Position numbers and translations under genes: made by a program
Assembly: GCA_024663395.1 (NCBI GenBank)
Contig: JANFAH010000001.1
Coordinates: 5,766,001 to 5,830,000 of the forward strand
DNA: 64,000 bases
Direction: 5' to 3'
From: Pisolithus tinctorius
Taxonomy: Eukaryota; Basidiomycota; Agaricomycetes; Boletales; Pisolithaceae
Shown: positions 33,901 through 44,833 of the stretch, piece after piece
Numbering within the stretch: the stretch's first letter is position 1
Layout of the letters: the number at the start of each line of letters is the position of its first letter
The notes under the pieces: model-generated
What the model was told of the DNA's origin: nothing
Seen by the model: the letters and a program-made list of their open reading frames with translations, nothing else
Databases searched by the model: none

Positions 33901-36900
33901 GCATTAATGGCGTCAGCACTGCCGTATCATATCAATAACCTGAAGTATGATGACATGCGAGAACACAACTGGCTGCTGATATATCGCTGTGTCAATGTCA
34001 TCAATCGCGAGGCCGAATTGTCAGGACCACAGGTTGTATCGTACCTCATGGGTTATGGTGACACTTTCACATCGCACAACTATGCGGCTTTGTACACAGG
34101 GCCGTTATTCAGCACAATAAAAGGATTATATCCTGAGTTCTCCGTAGAGTCCACAGAGAGGTGAGCAAACATGTCACATGTGCAGGACATAGCAAGGGTG
34201 TCCCACTTACAAGGGAGAGCAGGTACTCATACCACTCGAAACATGACGGAGACAAATGATCAGAGGGGGACGAGAACAATGATGTCGTCACGTTACTATG
34301 CAGCCGGCGAGGGGAGCTGTACACGTGCACACAAATGCAAGATTATCTCCAGCGCGGCGCTGAATTGGAGGATCTATCGCTTTTGGCATTTGTGTGCAAT
34401 ACATGGGAGGAACAATACACTCCAACTGACAAGGACGGTAATCAGCGAACATCTCACACAAGAGGGCGGCCACCACACATGCGCTCACCTTATCATGAGG
34501 ATCACCCGAAGGCTCAAACACACCGGCGTGTCTCACGGGCCAAAGGACATAATACCCTCCCCCAAATAGTCGGGCCATGGTTGCCCCGTCACAATGACAG
34601 CAGCACCTTCAATTTCTACTGCGCGTGTATGATGGCCTTGTTAAAGCCATGGCGAGAGGCTGGCGACCTGAAGAGCAGGGACGAGGGATGGAGTGCCGCA
34701 TTTGAACATTGGGATGCCTGCAATACGCCATGGATGACGCGTGTGTTGGCCGGTCTGCAGTACTATTACAACTCCAAAACTGCCTGTGAAACAGCCCCAA
34801 ATCCTGGCCAGGCAGAGGAACACCAGCGGCCGGTACGCGATCGTCAATTGGCTGATATTGTCAACGATTGTATCGAGGACAGATTGGAGACCGATGACTG
34901 GACTGCGAGTCTCTCGGAGGCAGATCTTGCGAGTTTCAAACGCAATCAACTTTCAGCTCATGAGCAGGGACATGCAAAGCAGGCCATTGCCATAGCGCTG
35001 CAGTATGGGGTGTTCACAGCTACAGCCGCAACGCAGCCATCAGTGAAATATTCCTATCGAGTTGCAATTGGAGACGATGTACCTCAACTAGAACAGTGGT
35101 CGGTCGCCATGCGAGCCATGTTGGACACAGTACCTGGTTTGCAGAAGCTGGTGATGGAGGTGGCTAACGACGATATGGACCAGGGCAGTGTGGTGGATAA
35201 CGAAAGCGTAACACGCACGGAAGTAGGTGGTGCCTACATGCTTGTGGAAGTCGCAGCCGTGGAGAACCCACTCGAGCCAAGCGACGTTTGTGACCTGTTA
35301 GACGATTAATGGCAGGCATATGATATTATCGATTGGCACTTACAGCAGATTGTTGCTGGAAGCTATCCGGATCAATTACGAATGATCATACCGGGGGAAG
35401 GGGGTGTCGGCAAATCGAGGACAATTCAAACGATCACGGAGAATTTTGCCCGGCGAGGTATGGGAGGCACGCTGGTGAAGGCGGCGTATACAGGCATCGC
35501 AGCTTCAGTGATCGATGGGAAGACCTTGCACAACATATGTACAGAGGCTCTCAGCCATTAATGCGGAGTCTAACGTCGCATTGACAGGCATGATACCACT
35601 GAATGGCGCTAAGCAATCCGTGCAAACGATGAAAAAACTTGAGGAATACTGGCGTGACAAAAGCTATCTTATCATCGATGAGATGTCGATGGTCTCACGA
35701 CCTTTGTTGGCAAAAGTGTCCAATATCATATGTCGCGCACGAACTGGCGCAGATGCCACGTCAACAGACCAACCATTCGGTGGCCTGAACGTAATCCTGG
35801 TAGGAGACTTCCATCAATTCCTGCCAGTGGCAACAAAAGCGTCCGCACCGTTATTTTGGCCGTGTCACCTGGAAAAAGATACACACGAGGAACTCGTGGG
35901 ACGGCGTATTTACGAACAGTTTGACATCGTCGTGCGCCTAAAGACTCAAGTTAGAGTCACCGATGCCGGTTGGGTCGATCTCCTGCGTCACGTTCGCAAA
36001 GGCAGCTGCACCGATCGTGAGATAAGCATGCTTCGTGGCCTTGTGTTGGAAAGTCCTACATGTCCTCCGACCAACTTTGGTACATCACCTTGGAAAGACG
36101 CAGTATTGGTGACACCGCAGCATGCCGTGCGGATGGAGTGGAATTCGATGACAGCAAGGGAACGTGCGAGGCTAGAAGGTTTATCACTCGTCTGCTGTCC
36201 AGTGCAGGACACCATAGCAGGTCGCACGCTCACCTTGCCAGAGAGGTTCGCGGTGGCAGCAAATCCAAGAAGCAGGCAGGGGCGCAACCGACTTGAGAGA
36301 GGTGGCCTGTCAGAGGAGGTGGTTCTTGCCATAGGCATGGAAGTGATGGTGACGTTCAATGTTGCAACCGATATCAACATGGCGAATGGGGCGCAAGGCC
36401 GCATGGTTGACATCGTGCTTGACGCGAGGGAGACAGCCAATAGCACACTGAACAATATGATTAGGCTGGATCATCCACCACTGTATGTGCTCGTGGAGAT
36501 GAAGCGTACCAAAGCCAAGGCTCTGCCAGGATTGCGTGCGGGGGTGCTGCCAGTTACGCCTATCTGTAGAACATTCACTGTCACTACGGCTGCTGGCAAG
36601 CGATCAACAGTATCCCGAATGCAGTTGCCGATAACACCCGCCTATGCTTTCACGGATTACCGCACGCAAGCGCAAACACTGGAACACTGCATCGTCGACA
36701 TCGGCACCCCTCCTAGTGGACAGCTGACCCCGTTCAACGCATATGTTGCCCTGTATCGTAGCCGAGGGCGGGACACGATCCGCCTTCTAAGAGACTTCGA
36801 CGAACGACTCTTCACGCAGCACCCCAGTGAACACTTGCAAAAGGAAGACGAACGTTTGCAGAAAATGGATGAGGACACGAAGCAATGGTGGGATTTAAGT

Positions 36901-36945
36901 AAGAGGTCGGCAACCGTATACAGACGGATCGTAACTAGTTCTTGA
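30993..36945 (+). pseudogene. Helitron Rep (HUH nuclease) - PIF1 helicase gene, spliced and degraded
   Basis: The protein starts at M 30993 (MSDIWGRLMRQELYD) and has a Cys motif (CVICMRQL ... CHECHQAM). It then has a DUF6570-like region (31584-32200: LWIGEVPLALRKLNFVE, HYPRCYVFKLYPR) and the Helitron N-terminal region (QYHDRRFATHHSFPF). The HUH motif is GRGTLHIHML near 33340, with a likely catalytic tyrosine region FYITAYATKKQ near 33850. The PIF1 helicase has Walker A GEGGVGKS (about 35398), Walker B YLIIDEMSMV and VALYRSRGRDTIRLL. Introns at 31431-31479, 34161-34213 and 35539-35587 keep phase. Breaks are TGA 31515 (unless a longer intron skips it), a frame change near 32350-32400, TGA 32671, TGA 34257 and TAA 35307. 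Three fit CGA to TGA and one fits CAA to TAA. Confidence 0.88.
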
Positions 36946-37075
36946 TACATAGATGTACACTTAACGTGGCAGTTGATCATTCATCATTGGAGGAGAAAGG
37001 CATTGGCCGGGCGGAGTGGAATTTGAGGCGACTGCGCGGATGTCGAAAAAAGCGTCTCATTTTCGGGGTGGAGTG

Positions 37076-37091
37076 ACCTTGTAAACAAGGT
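37076..37091 (+). other. 16-bp perfect palindrome, candidate Helitron 3' hairpin
   Basis: ACCTTGT-AA-ACAAGGT can fold into a 7-bp stem. It is followed by GATGATTAAGT. Helitrons carry a hairpin about 10 bp before the terminal CTRR. The last bases here do not match CTRR, so the identity as a terminus is uncertain. Confidence 0.45.
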
Positions 37092-37116
37092 GATGATTAA
37101 GTAATCCGCCCAAGAC

Positions 37117-38415
37117 ATGCAGCCTTCATTTTTTACGACCTCCAGCATGTCCCACAACGCCGTTCTTCCCAATGCTCTCCAAACGCCCGGCATCGAGCGT
37201 CTGCGTAATAAACGTGTCGTCCTTGCGTCCGCCAGCCCACGGCGGAAAGAGATTTTGCGTACGCTCGTGCGTGCCCCTACCCATCTCTCTACCATGTCCA
37301 TCTAATCTAATACCAACGTGATATTATCCCACACGAATAGGGCCTCGACCCAGAAGTTACACCGTCCAAATTCCCAGAGAACCTCCCGTTCTCTTCATAT
37401 GAGCAGATCCACGAGTATCCCGTCGCCACCGCGACACAGAAGGCGGTGGAGGTGTACAATCGGCTTGTTGTGCGTCGTTTTTCCCAAATCTTTTCCATTC
37501 AGTTTCGTGTTTGTTCCTCGTTCGTATCCTCGTGATTATGCTTGCTCGGCCTCCCGGCCCCCATAGGATGGCATGGGTGAGGAGAGACTAATCTAGCGGT
37601 TGGTAGGAAGCAGACCCAGACGATCCGCCTGATCTCGTTATTGGAGGTATATCCCCTTCGTTGCTCTTCATCTACAATCCGTCGCCCAACCTAATCAACT
37701 ACGTCTCCATTGCGCAGCGGATACCGTCGTCTTCACTCATGCCCTACCCGCGACGACGCTCGAGATGGAGACAGGTACGCGCCAAGAATTGCTAGAGAAA
37801 CCGACCTCGAAGGTCGATAATCTGAGAATGTTGTTGGACTTGAACGGCAGCGTGTGTGAGGTGGTTTCGGGTGTTTCGTTGGGTGCGTTTCTTCTGTTTC
37901 TTTTTTGTCTCCCAATCGTGTCTACGGTGTCAATTGTAATTTAAAAAATGCACATGACATGGGAGATGAGGAGCTGATTGTTGCGTCTGCGGGTAGTCTA
38001 CCCGATTTTAACTGCTCCAGGCTACGCTGTTCGGTACGTGTGGCTGCTAGACGGTTTATTTGTTCGCCCACCGATTGCTGCGTGCACGGCACGCATATAG
38101 AGAATTCGACGAACGGAGTCTCGTCTACTTTGCAGATAACCCCCGCCATATACTCGAGGCTTACGTGGAGAACGGCGAAGGTGCAGATCGCGCAGGTGGC
38201 TTTGCTGTGCAGGTATGTTTCCCGTCTGCCTATTTTGTACTCCTTTCTGATCTAGCGCACGGTTTGGCTGATACCTGGGTTAACAGGGTCTAGGCGCACT
38301 TCTCATTCGCAAGATTGACGGTGATTACCATAACGTCGTAGGCTTTCCTGGGGCGGCATTCTTTAAGATGTTGGACATTTTAGTTGAGGAAGACGATGAT
38401 TTCCTGACAATTTGA
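37117..38415 (+). CDS. Maf-family nucleotide pyrophosphatase, seven exons
   Basis: Exons are 37117-37266, 37341-37469, 37607-37646, 37718-37882, 37997-38033, 38101-38212 and 38287-38415. All junctions are GT-AG and keep phase, giving 253 residues. The Maf signature is complete: VVLASASPRRKEIL at residues 28-41, DLVIGADTVV, ELLEKPTSKVDNLRMLLDLN and TAPGYAVREFDERS. GEGADRAGGFAVQGLGALLI and VVGFPGAAFFKML follow. Maf enzymes hydrolyse dTTP, UTP or modified NTPs to the monophosphate, probably in the cytosol. The next Met (37147) is an alternative start. The putative Helitron end lies only about 26 bp upstream, so the promoter may be partly Helitron-derived. Confidence 0.9.
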
Positions 38416-38544
38416 GACTACATTGTAAGGAAGTGTCTTACACGTGTGTACGTGCGATATCATTGTGAACGTTTAACGGAGCTCGCTTCGGCGGGATATC
38501 AGTAGACTTAAACGGGGGTAGTTGTCTCCCTCTGCAGCTTTACC

Positions 38545-38915
38545 CAGCGCTGTGGCGACATGGGCTGAGAACATTCTACCACGATTAACAGATGTCACAC
38601 AGACCCGAATGGGCAGCAATGCTTTCCTACCATGCAACGGCGCATAATAACATCATGTTTGCGCGAGCGTTTACTCTTCCAAAGAACCAATGCCAAGTGG
38701 CCCTTAGCAGGCGTGTCGACGTATGTCTCGTTCAATATGGAAGTTGAACTTTGTGACGAGTCGTCAACGCAGGTTTGAAAATTTAACTACAACCGCGCCG
38801 CGTAGCTTCTTCTCATCGGTCTACTGGGAAAACTCTTCAGATAAATACGTGCGTGTTGATTTACAAGCAGCCGACATCGACATGAGATCTCCACGCACAA
38901 CGCAACGAAGTTATT
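38545..38915 (+). repeat. duplicated block, copy 1 (left)
   Basis: This block matches 39563-39925 in patches, in the same order: GACATGGGCT, AACATTCTACCA, GCGCGAG(CG)TTTACTC, CAAGTGGCC, CTCATCGG, ACTGGGAAAACTC, AGATAAATAC, CGTGTTGATTT and CGACAT. The match stops just where the right copy begins its ORF. The left copy lacks that ORF, having ACGCAACGAAG in place of CGCAATGAGG. Confidence 0.7.
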
Positions 38916-39562
38916 TGTGAAGAGCTGGCGCAGGCCAAACACCCCAGGTTCATCCAAACCCAAGTTGAAAAAGATTACCATTCTTGACACGTCGACGTGA
39001 CGATGGGAGGCGGTCCCAGTTCCCTTCAGCGTCGAGCGACGTCCAAGACGGGTTCACTGCAAACAGACATGGAGGCAGTTACTTGGCGAAAGTCGGTTTC
39101 CTTCAGAGTCCGAAATAGGAGGCAAGGTGTACTAGAAGGCTCCGAGTCTGGAGCAAGCAAAGAAACTTTGACACAATCTCGATACTGGAACGCAGACAGG
39201 TAGTGTATGCTGTGATTAATTCTGGGGATTGAGCTTGACCGTTCGCCCAGTATGCCAAAGTGTTGAATCTACGGGTGGACAAGGTGGGTCCCTTGAACAA
39301 AACGCCTTCCACCCCACGACACTTGTCTGAGCGGAGACGTGAGTGGATGTCTGTTGACGCAGCCATTTAGGGAGCAGAGGGATATTTTCCCAGTCCTTCG
39401 TTGGCACCTCGTGTAAATGCCCGTAAGTCCGATGGCCACGTCGCCACGACGGCTGGCACAGGACTCACAATTAAACCCTGGTAATGTTTCACGTGCAATC
39501 ATCATTGTATAAAAGCACGTGACCCCTCTTCTACGATACGTTCAGCCGGTTACTTGGTGTCG

Positions 39563-39925
39563 TGGCGATGGTATAAACCAAGTCCGCAACATGGGCTAGG
39601 AGCTTTCTACCATGATTGGCGGATGCGACGCAGGCTGCCTTGATGAAACCAACACTTTTCTACCTCGGTTTTACATAAAGCCATGCGACTAAGCATAGTA
39701 ACACTATGCCTGCGCAAGTCTTCACTCGTCCAAAGAGGAAACTAAGGCCAAGTGGCCAGTCGACGTACATTCAACGTTTGAATTTCAATCATAGGCCCGC
39801 CACGTAGCTCATTCTCATCGGTTCACTGGGAAAACTCCCTACAGATAAATACCCGCGTGTTGATTTGCGGGACAACCTTACACCGACATCGGGTCTTAAC
39901 ACGCACCGCAATGAGGTTCTCAGCT
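39563..39925 (+). repeat. duplicated block, copy 2 (right), upstream of a signal-peptide ORF
   Basis: This is the second copy of the block at 38545-38915. It ends at the start codon of the ORF at 39911. AGATAAATAC at 39842-39851 could act as a TATA-like box about 60 bp before the ATG. The arrangement suggests duplication of a promoter region, or of a gene whose coding part was lost in the left copy. Confidence 0.65.
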
Positions 39926-40000
39926 ATCTTCACCTTGGCGGCAGCAGCAGCTTCAGTTTCTGCTGCGCCTGGCATCGAACGTTTGTCTTTGCGATTCTGA
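39911..40000 (+). CDS. short ORF with secretory signal peptide, first exon of an unrecognised gene or a remnant
   Basis: The ATG at 39911 is followed by a classic secretion signal: MRFSAIF, an Ala-rich hydrophobic core (TLAAAAASV) and a plausible SAAPG cleavage site. The frame stops after 29 codons at 40000. A spliced continuation is possible (an open stretch LNAKQELTTLFSSYSS follows in another frame), but I could not find a convincing intron. It may be a small secreted protein gene or a truncated remnant. Confidence 0.35.
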   Translation: MRFSAIFTLAAAAASVSAAPGIERLSLRF

Positions 40001-40590
40001 ACGCCAAGCAAGAATTGACGACCCTCTTTTCCAGTTACTCCTCGTACCTACAAATACGTGTGCTGTACACACCTCGATTCTCCCTCCGATCCCATTATTC
40101 AGAACTTGATGGATATATATGACATTAGTGGAGCCAACGATGACATTCTTGGGTTCGGGTGCCGCAAGCTCATGAAGGGGGGTACATGGTCAGTCTTTTT
40201 CTCTGCGGAAATAGCAATATTATGTACACCCTCCATTACAGTTCATCGTCCACGAACCTGGGATGGTGCAACTTGGATTCTTATTTTAGACCTCACATTT
40301 ATACGTCGTGCGAGATTGCATGGTAAGTGCGTTGTCACTACCTTCTCGACTTTATGTCTAATCCTTCAAGAATGAGGCGATGAACCTGGACTCAGGGAAG
40401 AGTAGACTAGCCGGAGAGTTCTTCAATTTTGGGTGGATTCAGTGGATGGCCGCGATGACATCTTGAAATGTATTGGCTGGCTCATGAATGCCAGCACAAT
40501 TTACCCCCGTGCTATATAGATAAACGTTGATTGATGGTATAGAAGTATAAAATACATACAAACGTCGTCTAAAGTCCGTCACTACAGGTT

Positions 40591-41891
40591 TCACAGTTTA
40601 CGGATCAAAAGATTTCCGGACCTACTATCTGTGGAATCAGCGAAGAGCCAATTCAGAACTGCAGCGAGTCTGATACCGCCCTGCGTTAATAACTTCTCTA
40701 CAATCCACTCATCTCTAATACGTCCGGCGTATTCGGGGGTATCAAGTTCAAGGTAGGAGTTCTTCCGTCGTGTGAACGACTCGAGGTCGTCCACGTCAAC
40801 GATGGATATTTCCTCACTAACGTGACTGGTATACGAAATGCGGTTGTACAAAGGCTGATCGAGCTCTGTAGGCCAAACGATTTCACAGTTGAGAGCATGA
40901 ATAGGCTGTGCCCAATGGTAAGGGCACAATATTTCGTCGTCTACATCAAGTCCGCCGTCCTTGGATTTACTGCCAAACAACCAGAGTAAGACACGCTGCC
41001 ACCTGGGCAACGGTAAGACGTGGAGCCTGTCCGTGGTGGGACACGTCAGCCAGGAAGAAAGCTCATGTTCGTATTTCCCGAGGATTCCTTCCCAGACGAG
41101 GCGTCGTATGTAAGGGTCGTAGATAGTCCCCCGGAGGTTATTTTCTACGTCCGGCAACGGAAGAGGACGCGTATAGTTCCTGTGAAGGGTGCGAAGCCGT
41201 TGTGCGATAAGGAGAGTGTCCCACAGGGAGTGAAGATCTAAGGAATAGAGTATTGGGACAAAATACGGGAAGAAGAACAGGATGTCTTACTTGTAACTCG
41301 CCCGTCGAAGGAGACCTTATCGTCGTTGCCGCCGCGGTCCCGACCAGTGAGGTGAAGTGGCTGATGCATATCGCCCAAGAAATGGATGAGGAATTTAAGC
41401 GCGTCTTGCACATACTCGTCGACGTCTGCAGTCGCGACGTCACCTTGATAATCTTGAAGGACCGTAGTGACGTTGCGAATACCGCTGAGCACGTTGATGT
41501 GGGACCGGCCTTCCCAGCCACCTGAGCCGGGGAATGCGCACGAGGTAGAAGGGTAGTCGTCTTTTGCGCCGATGTAGTGGAGCGGACCCGTCCACCTATA
41601 CCTTGGTTCCCGCCGGGCCTGATCTGCCCAAGCGGCGACAGTGGCGAGGTGACAAGAACGGTCGTAGTTGGACGCGTCACTCTCGAGGATCGCACATAAC
41701 TTTGGGAGGACAGAGGGGTGGAGGTGCATTTGCGCGACGGTAGCGACTACTTCATGACCTGGCGGGCAACGCGTCAGGCCCCAGGAGGGTGCGAGCAAAC
41801 TGGATGACGTACCGACGACACCCCACGACAGCGCCTGGGGAATCAAGGCTGCGACAGTAAATACGGATGAAGATAAAGTTGAAAGGCGCAT
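40591..41891 (-). CDS. secreted S1/P1-type zinc nuclease, two exons
   Basis: Exon 1 (41891-41291) and exon 2 (41237-40591) join in phase across a 53-bp intron, giving 415 residues. A signal peptide (MRLSTLSSSVFTVAALIPQA) precedes WGVVG. The family uses a mature N-terminal Trp as a zinc ligand, which fits cleavage just before WG. Other ligands are visible: H in GHEVVA, D in WADQARRE, H in LHYIGAKDD, and H/D/H in HFLGDMHQPLHL plus GGND. TNLHSLWDT spans the splice junction. A motif CPYHWAQPIHALNC and the terminal helix GGIRLAAVLNWLF are typical of fungal members, which cleave single-stranded DNA and RNA and 3'-mononucleotides outside the cell. It is divergent from HPM1, with a 296-bp shared upstream region. 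Confidence 0.93.
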
Positions 41892-42187
41892 GGTGGTGGT
41901 TCGAATTCACCTGTGGGTTGTCGCAGGGACACCTTTTATTGTAAGTCCCCCCTGGAGGAACCCAAATTGGTGCAGTCGAGTCGAAACAACGTATGAGCAC
42001 AGCCACAGGACCATGGCCTTCCATTTCCACTTCGACGGTTCAGACTCACAGACGGACGCCCCGATGGCATGGGAAGCCGAGACAGCGCGCAAGCCGTTCT
42101 CAGAGGTGTCCCTTGACAGCGTGGTACGCTCATGGTTCTACTGCACCCCCTTGTGATTCCAATGGCCAATAACTTCAGCTGGAAACC

Positions 42188-43205
42188 ATGCCCCCAAAAA
42201 TATCGCATTCACCTCTTACAGTACCATTATCGAACGGGTCTGTCCTGACTATCCCACGTCGTGACCTATTCGACGCCCGTTTCCAGTTAATCTCTCAGGG
42301 CACAGGGGACGTAGAAGGCCCCGAATCAGCTGAGCTCATGTCAGCCCTCCAGTTCCTGGACAATCCATCCGACCTTGTACCCCTTGTTTATGAAGGTGGT
42401 CTTAAAACATGGGAGTGCAGTGTGGACCTCGCCACCTACCTGAGTGGTATAGATTATGGTGCCAGGAGTACCAAGACGAGAATATTGGAAGTATGGCCCC
42501 TTATCGATGCCCGATTCGCCACTCAAGTCACTGAACGTGGAATGTAGATAGGCTGTGGGACGGCCATCCCAACGTTGTATATCCTTCACAGCATCTTCTC
42601 CTCTCCCCCTTCCAAGGAACGTGAGATTCACGTCCACTTACAAGATTATAACGCATCAGTTCTCCAGCTCATCACGATACCAAACATAATTCTTACGTGG
42701 TGTAGGCACATTTATTCTTACTACAATTGGAGTGATTTCAACCCCCAGCTTAGACCATTCTTCAGCTGTTCGGACGTTCCGAAGTGGTGGATTAGAGGAT
42801 CATGCAGAGTCCGCTTTGAACATCACGCCCCAACTTTTGGACACTTTCAGGAAATCCCTAGAAACGTACTGGGTCCACATACGCCTGTTCTCCGGCTCCT
42901 GGGAGAGCTTTGACCTTGGAATTACTGGAGGAAGATACGACTTGGTCCTGACGTCTGAAACAATTTATCGTCTGGATAGTCTACCCAGTCTAATCCACCT
43001 GATGCAACGTGCTTGTCACTTGGACGACGATTCAGGGCAATACCTCTGTCTGGTAGCCGCCAAGGCTGTATACTTCGGCGTTGGGGGTGGGGTGGCAGAA
43101 TTTACACAATGTGTAGAAGCAACGAATCAGGGGGCACGAGTTGAAACAGTATTGGAGAAAAAGTCTGGTGTAAATAGAAAGGTAATGAGTGTACAATGGC
43201 TGTAA
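42188..43205 (+). CDS. HPM1: histidine protein methyltransferase (METTL18/HPM1 family), three exons
   Basis: Exons 42188-42490, 42548-42699 and 42749-43205 join in phase, giving 303 residues. The first exon ends with the family's SDLVPLVYEGGLKTWECSVDL, which precedes the SAM-binding fold. Across the first intron ILE|IGCG forms the glycine-rich SAM motif (E-x-G-x-G). HVHLQDYNASVL is the acidic loop, and GGRYDLVLTSETIYRLDSLP follows. VAAKAVYFGVGGGVAEF near the C-terminus is diagnostic. In yeast HPM1 methylates a histidine of ribosomal protein Rpl3. The second junction gives Cys where many homologues have Trp, so that splice site is slightly less certain. Confidence 0.9.
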
Positions 43206-43280
43206 CTCAAAGCAAATGAATCTACTTGTGTAAAAATTGCTGCTCGCTTGTTGCACTGCTAAGAAAAAGATCAAAAAATG

Positions 43281-43364
43281 TGGACAAATCCGGACTCGAA
43301 CCGGAGACCCCCCGCAATCAGCTCAATGCTAAGCGGATGTGATAACCAGCTACACCATATGCCC
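43281..43364 (-). tRNA. tRNA-Ala(AGC) with a 10-nt intron
   Basis: On the minus strand the acceptor starts GGGCATA and ends TTTGTCC plus discriminator A (one T-T mismatch and one G-T pair). The D arm has GTG...CAC and the T arm TCCGG/CCGGA with TTCGAGT. The anticodon stem TCCGC/GCGGG encloses CTTAGCA, giving anticodon AGC. The enlarged loop fits a 10-nt intron after position 37. The total is 84 nt. Confidence 0.88.
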
Positions 43365-44833
43365 GACGAAGGAATTCCTCCCATGGAAAGAAATAAACTG
43401 AATAAGCTTCAAACTTGCCAACCAACCACCATGCAGACATCACTTCTATTATGATTCATGACTAGTACTGTGTACATACAAATCACTGCGGATGACGAGA
43501 CACCCGACCGGCAACGTCCCACTAACAGCTAAAAGTTGCAGCCCCGGGCGCGTCGAAGAGCCCATGAATGACCTAAGGATCGTCAGCATTATTTCCGAGA
43601 AGCGGCAGAGTTATCAATGATCAGAAAAACCGATATTTTCATGTCCCTCGCGACGCGACCCTTAGAGGAATCGACGCAACTACCTCAAAACGAGATAGAA
43701 ACGTCAGAGTTCCCACAGCAGCAAGAACCGACCCTACCAAAGGCGCAGCACACAAGTAAACTCAAAGAATGGATGAACTTATAGTTTCATCACCACGGAG
43801 GTAACAATGAACAGTGCTATGAAACTTACCATTGGGTACGAATTAGTTGTCGTTAGCCTCCGATAATAAGTCTGCGGACGAGTAACAGTTAGTACACGTT
43901 CACGAAATGGGGATAGAAAAGTCAGAATAGAAAGTTTGGTATAGAGTTGTCCACAAGAGATCGTCTCTCTTTCGGAAGCAGAACTGATTCAAGAACTCGT
44001 CATACTGATGAAAGGGAAGCTTTGCCCTGTACACCATTGCAAAACCAGAAAAGAGTGACTCACTTTAAGAGGAGGGCGAAGTAGCTGTTCACAATGAAAT
44101 GGGACGATGCTCATATACGATTTGATTGAAGCTCAGCCACAAGCTGAGATTGAAAAAGAAAAGAAAAGAGCATAAACTTTATTTGATACCAGGCTAATAA
44201 GTTGGCTCCGTACAGCCATTTACTCAGTCTTTCGTCTGTCCTGTGGTACTGCAGAAGATTTACTACGAGGTGAGCGTTCTATCCCATTACTTTCCTCAGT
44301 CTTTCCATGATGATATTTTCCCAAACGAGTCGGTGACGGTTTCCAGTGATCCTTTACTCGTAACATGCATCACCAACTGACTTTCTGTGATCGTTCGTTT
44401 CTCCATCAACAACTTACGTACAACTCTTCCAGGTCATCGACAAGGTGCGCATTCGGGTTACAGTTTGCAACTCTGAGGTGAGTGCTGGCTTCAATTCTTT
44501 TCCAAGGATGTCTCTATATATACAAGCATATGTCCGATTTTCATGAAGGACACATTTCTACCTGAGCCTATTTTCCCTTGATATCGAATCATTTTACTCA
44601 TTATTTGGTAGGGGAAATGGCGAGCTTGTGAACAGTTTGCGAGCCCGGTAACGACGGCATCGAGACAGGGCCGCTCATTACTTACACATAGTGTACAGAC
44701 AATCGTAACTTGATCTGATGTTAATTAAATATCTTTCCACTGCACACACCTCCATGCAGGCCAAAAAGCTTGAAGAAGTAAAGAATACACTGTAAGGGTA
44801 TGCCCGGTAGACGTACGTTAGCCAGTTCGTTGG
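43365..44833. other. intergenic region with an unassigned exon chain
   Basis: Apart from a possible small plus-strand spliced gene at 44255-44795 and a weak box C/D candidate, I see no gene in 1.4 kb. The stretch 43365-44100 contains no ORF of note and no recognised RNA. Confidence 0.45.
44255..44795 (+). CDS. possible small spliced gene, product unknown
   Basis: Three segments join in phase with good splice sites. The first ends IYYE at 44269 (donor GTGAGC). Next is 44433-44477, encoding VIDKVRIRVTVCNSE (acceptor CTTCCAG, donor GTGAGT). The last is 44760-44795, encoding AKKLEEVKNTL and a TAA (acceptor CATGCAG). All introns are phase 0. No start codon was found upstream, although an AG at 44254 could be the acceptor of a further exon. 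The chain could equally be a non-coding spliced transcript. I do not recognise the product. Confidence 0.35.

Larger units (their letters stand above)
27587..37091 (+). mobile_element. Helitron with Rep/helicase gene and probable cargo genes
   Basis: The core is the rolling-circle Rep plus PIF1-type helicase gene on the plus strand (30993-36945). A perfect 16-bp palindrome, ACCTTGTAAACAAGGT, at 37076-37091 lies 130 bp downstream of the helicase stop, where a Helitron 3' hairpin is expected. The canonical CTRR end was not found after it. The left end is not defined. I include the three minus-strand genes (27587-30828) as probable cargo because they abut Rep and differ in composition from the retroelements to the left. 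The sequence therefore supports the core strongly and the outer limits weakly. Confidence 0.65.
38416..40590. other. intergenic region with a duplicated promoter-like block
   Basis: Apart from the duplication (separate entries) and the short signal-peptide ORF at 39911, no conserved gene is recognised in 2.2 kb. Short ORFs on both strands (38723-38990, 38997-39203, 39216-39505, 40058-40375) resemble nothing and are probably chance. A GTAAGT donor near 40322 hints at an unrecognised exon. Confidence 0.5.

Noticed and set aside
37117..37305. Maf gene as part of the Helitron cargo
   Set aside because: It is intact, has seven exons, follows normal gene spacing and lies outside the candidate 3' hairpin, so it is treated as a host gene.
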